This document shows positions 62,230 through 64,000 of a DNA stretch of 64,000 nucleotides, piece after piece. The DNA is taken from assembly GCF_014203325.1 (NCBI RefSeq), contig NZ_JACHIV010000001.1:2977501-3041500 (forward strand), written 5' to 3'. Positions within the stretch are counted from its first letter, which is position 1, and every line of letters starts with the position of its first letter. A model generated the notes under the pieces. The model was not told the DNA's origin and made no database searches. It worked only from the letters and a program-made list of their open reading frames with translations. The DNA comes from Saccharopolyspora gloriosae (GTDB lineage: Bacteria > Actinomycetota > Actinomycetes > Mycobacteriales > Pseudonocardiaceae). The translations under genes and the position numbers were made by a program.

Positions 62230-64000
62230 GGGTGGCGAGGTCCCATACCCGCAAGCCCGCTTCCTCGCCCACCGCCGCGAGCCATTTGCCGTCCGGGCTG
62301 ATCGTGATCGCTCCCGCCACGTCCTCGTCGATCGTTCGGCTCGTCGGGTGGGGTGTGAGCAGTCCCCACCACACCACGACGCCCTTGCCCGGTTTGATGA
62401 GTGCGAGGACGTTCCCGTCGGCGCTGGCCACGATGCCGTCGACTTCATCGACCAGTTGCGGTGGCAGCACGCGCTCGGCGCCGCGCCAGGTGGCCAGCTG
62501 GGTCAGCAGCGCTCCGCGCGCGTCCGAACTGCCGGGGTCCTCCCGCCACGAGGCGAGCGCCAATTGGAGCGCGGTACCCGCGTCGGCGTCGGTGGCGAGG
62601 TTCGCTTGCTGCGCGATCAGAGCGGAGTTCGTGGCCCGCAGCGTTCGGTCGAGTTCGGCGGAGTTGCTGATCGCCACGGCCGTCAGCGCCGCCGACACCA
62701 GCGCGAGCGTGGTCGAGATCGCGGTGATGGTGATCCACCGGCGTCGACTCCGGCTCTCTGCGGTGAGGCTGCGCCGGATGAAGGACGCCGATCGCTGCGA
62801 GAGGTCCTGTTCGCGCCGGCCGAGCCATCGGGTCGCTTCGTCGAGAGCCGCGCCGCGCAGCAGCACACCGGAACGTTCCAGATCGTCGACTTTCGCCTGC
62901 CACACCAGGAAATCGGCATCTTCGGCCAGCCAGGCGCGCAGTTGCGGCCAATGGTCGATGAGAGCTTGGTGGGCGAGGTTGACGCGTGTGTCCTCGATGA
63001 CCAGCAGCCGCTCCGCCGCCAGCTCACGCGCGATCTCCTGCAGGTCCTCGCCCAGTTCCGCGAGCTGCCCGCTGCGGCGGGCGTGGCCGCCTTCGCCGTC
63101 GGGGCGGGTGAGGCCGACGAGCAGGTGCCGGATCTTGGTGCGGCGTTGCCGCTTGTGCTCGGCTTGGCGTGGGGTGTCGTGCTCGTCGGGTTCGGGCAGG
63201 GCGCTGTCGGCGTGGCGGCTGAGTGCACCGGGGACGCGGCCGAGGTGTTCGTAGGCGTCGTGGGTGAGCCAGGCTCCGTGGCGGTGCTCCCACAGCTGTT
63301 CCAGCACGAGCGACACCAGCGGCAGGGTGCCGTCACCGGCGTCGTCGAGGATGCGCTGCACGAGTCCGGCTTCGAAGGCGAGTCCGCCGATGGCGGCGGC
63401 GGGTTCTTCGACGGCGGCGGCCAGCTGGTCCCGCGACATCGGTTCGAGGAACCACACCGCGCGGTTGAGGTCGTCGGCGGTGTCGTTGCTGATCAGCTCG
63501 TCGAGCGATCGGGAGCGCAGGGTCAGCACGGCTCGCAGCGACGGGCGACGTCGCAGTGCCGCCGCGAGGTCGGCGAGGCGCTGCCGGGCGGCGGCCGGGT
63601 CGGCGACGACGGCTTCTTCGAACTGGTCGAGGACCAGCAGCCCGTCGGTGCCGGGGAGGTCGTCGTGCGGGCCGAGTTCGACGACGGGCGTTCCCGCTTG
63701 CTTGAACTTCGGTACCAGCCCGGCTCGCACGAGGGAGGATTTGCCGCTGCCGGAGGGCCCGGCGACCGCGACGAGCCGCCGTTCGGCCACCAGCCCTGCC
63801 AACCGCTCGATGTCGTCGTCGCGCCCGCGGAACAGCTCGGCGTCTTCCTGCCGGAACGACCGCAGCCCCCGGTACGGGTTGCGGCTCGGCGTGGTCCACG
63901 CGTCGCCGAGCGCCGTGGTGGGCACGAGGTGCGCGGTGGCGGCGTTGCGGGCGGTGGTCGTCACGACCATGCCGACGACTCCGGCGAGCTCGTCGTCCCA
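62225..64000 (-). CDS. trypsin-like-nSTAND1-WD40 NTPase, 5-prime partial, ends at frameshift
   Basis: Open to the right edge; 591 codons visible. The first residues, WDDELAGVVGMVVT, look like the end of a trypsin-like protease domain (usually preceded by GDSGSPV), followed by the nSTAND1 module: NPYRGLRSFRQEDAELFRGR, Walker A VAGPSGSGKSSLVRAGLVP, Walker B GLLVLDQFEEAVV, and a winged-helix/superhelical part with LAHQALIDHWPQLRAWL. A membrane helix, WITITAISTTLALVSAALTA, follows, then the first WD40 blades (GAITISPDGKWLAAVGEEAG). Translation stops at 62225 right after a run of five C. An internal ATG at 63970 is not the likely start. STAND proteins are signal-activated switches; several serve antiphage defence. 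Confidence 0.85.
   Translation of the reverse strand, partial: WDDELAGVVGMVVTTTARNAATAHLVPTTALGDAWTTPSRNPYRGLRSFRQEDAELFRGRDDDIERLAGLVAERRLVAVAGPSGSGKSSLVRAGLVPKFKQAGTPVVELGPHDDLPGTDGLLVLDQFEEAVVADPAAARQRLADLAAALRRRPSLRAVLTLRSRSLDELISNDTADDLNRAVWFLEPMSRDQLAAAVEEPAAAIGGLAFEAGLVQRILDDAGDGTLPLVSLVLEQLWEHRHGAWLTHDAYEHLGRVPGALSRHADSALPEPDEHDTPRQAEHKRQRRTKIRHLLVGLTRPDGEGGHARRSGQLAELGEDLQEIARELAAERLLVIEDTRVNLAHQALIDHWPQLRAWLAEDADFLVWQAKVDDLERSGVLLRGAALDEATRWLGRREQDLSQRSASFIRRSLTAESRSRRRWITITAISTTLALVSAALTAVAISNSAELDRTLRATNSALIAQQANLATDADAGTALQLALASWREDPGSSDARGALLTQLATWRGAERVLPPQLVDEVDGIVASADGNVLALIKPGKGVVVWWGLLTPHPTSRTIDEDVAGAITISPDGKWLAAVGEEAGLRVWDLATP

Overview
This 64 kb window is chromosomal DNA from a high-GC actinobacterium. 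Third codon positions are almost always G or C, GTG starts are frequent, and the gene families are typically actinobacterial (FadE25-like acyl-CoA dehydrogenase, an LppL-like lipoprotein beside DUF5703 and UppP, MmyB-type XRE regulators, macrolide glycosyltransferase, rifamycin monooxygenase). The mix points to Pseudonocardiales, perhaps a Saccharopolyspora relative. That placement is inference; no rRNA or other phylogenetic marker is present. I saw no tRNA, rRNA, CRISPR array, complete insertion sequence or large biosynthetic cluster.

Layout. 1-3.9 kb: partial MurJ-type flippase, DUF1232 and DoxX membrane proteins, fadE25 with a divergent TetR gene. 4.0-6.7 kb: a possible 53-aa protein, then an FAD monooxygenase behind its TetR gene. 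6.9-13.7 kb: cell-envelope and housekeeping genes (D-aminoacylase, DUF5703, lipoprotein; uppP, histidine phosphatase, DUF6314; rtcB). 13.7-18.3 kb: two copies of a hairpin-forming repeat flank an XRE/CPBP/TetR operon, an alpha/beta hydrolase and a macrolide glycosyltransferase. 18.3-21.3 kb: methionine-salvage operon mtnA-mtnC-mtnB-mtnD. 21.4-29.7 kb: PrmC-like methyltransferase, Pro-rich protein, secreted CBM/beta-helix protein, exonuclease, carboxylesterase, SDR + Atu4866-like pair with divergent XRE regulator. 29.7-41.8 kb: acetyltransferases (one frameshifted), isochorismatase-fold hydrolase, GntR, VOC + SDR pair, DUF1992, amidohydrolase, APH-fold kinase, amidase, aldehyde dehydrogenase with divergent XRE, zinc-finger/coiled-coil protein. 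41.8-47.2 kb: AT-richer gap, epoxide hydrolase, NmrA-like oxidoreductase with divergent TetR, tyrosine recombinase, TauE/SafE transporter. 47.2-54.2 kb: rox, preceded by a rifamycin-associated element, then mostly redox enzymes with a WYL regulator. 54.3-64 kb: a GNAAV-motif protein, an EndoQ-UvrD fusion, a second amidohydrolase, and a trypsin-nSTAND1-WD40 gene that is frameshifted and runs off the right edge.

How it works together. Most of the window is small metabolic or detoxification units, each paired with a divergent or leading regulator (TetR, XRE/MmyB, WYL, GntR). Inverted repeats in several of the shared promoters look like operators. Antibiotic inactivation is represented by rox, the macrolide glycosyltransferase and a second class A FAD monooxygenase.

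Most notable for follow-up: (i) the two covarying hairpin repeats; (ii) the rifamycin-associated element before rox; (iii) the frameshifted protease-STAND-WD40 gene; (iv) the GNAAV protein, a candidate contractile-injection or secretion cargo; (v) the EndoQ-UvrD fusion; (vi) the small protein at 4027-4188.
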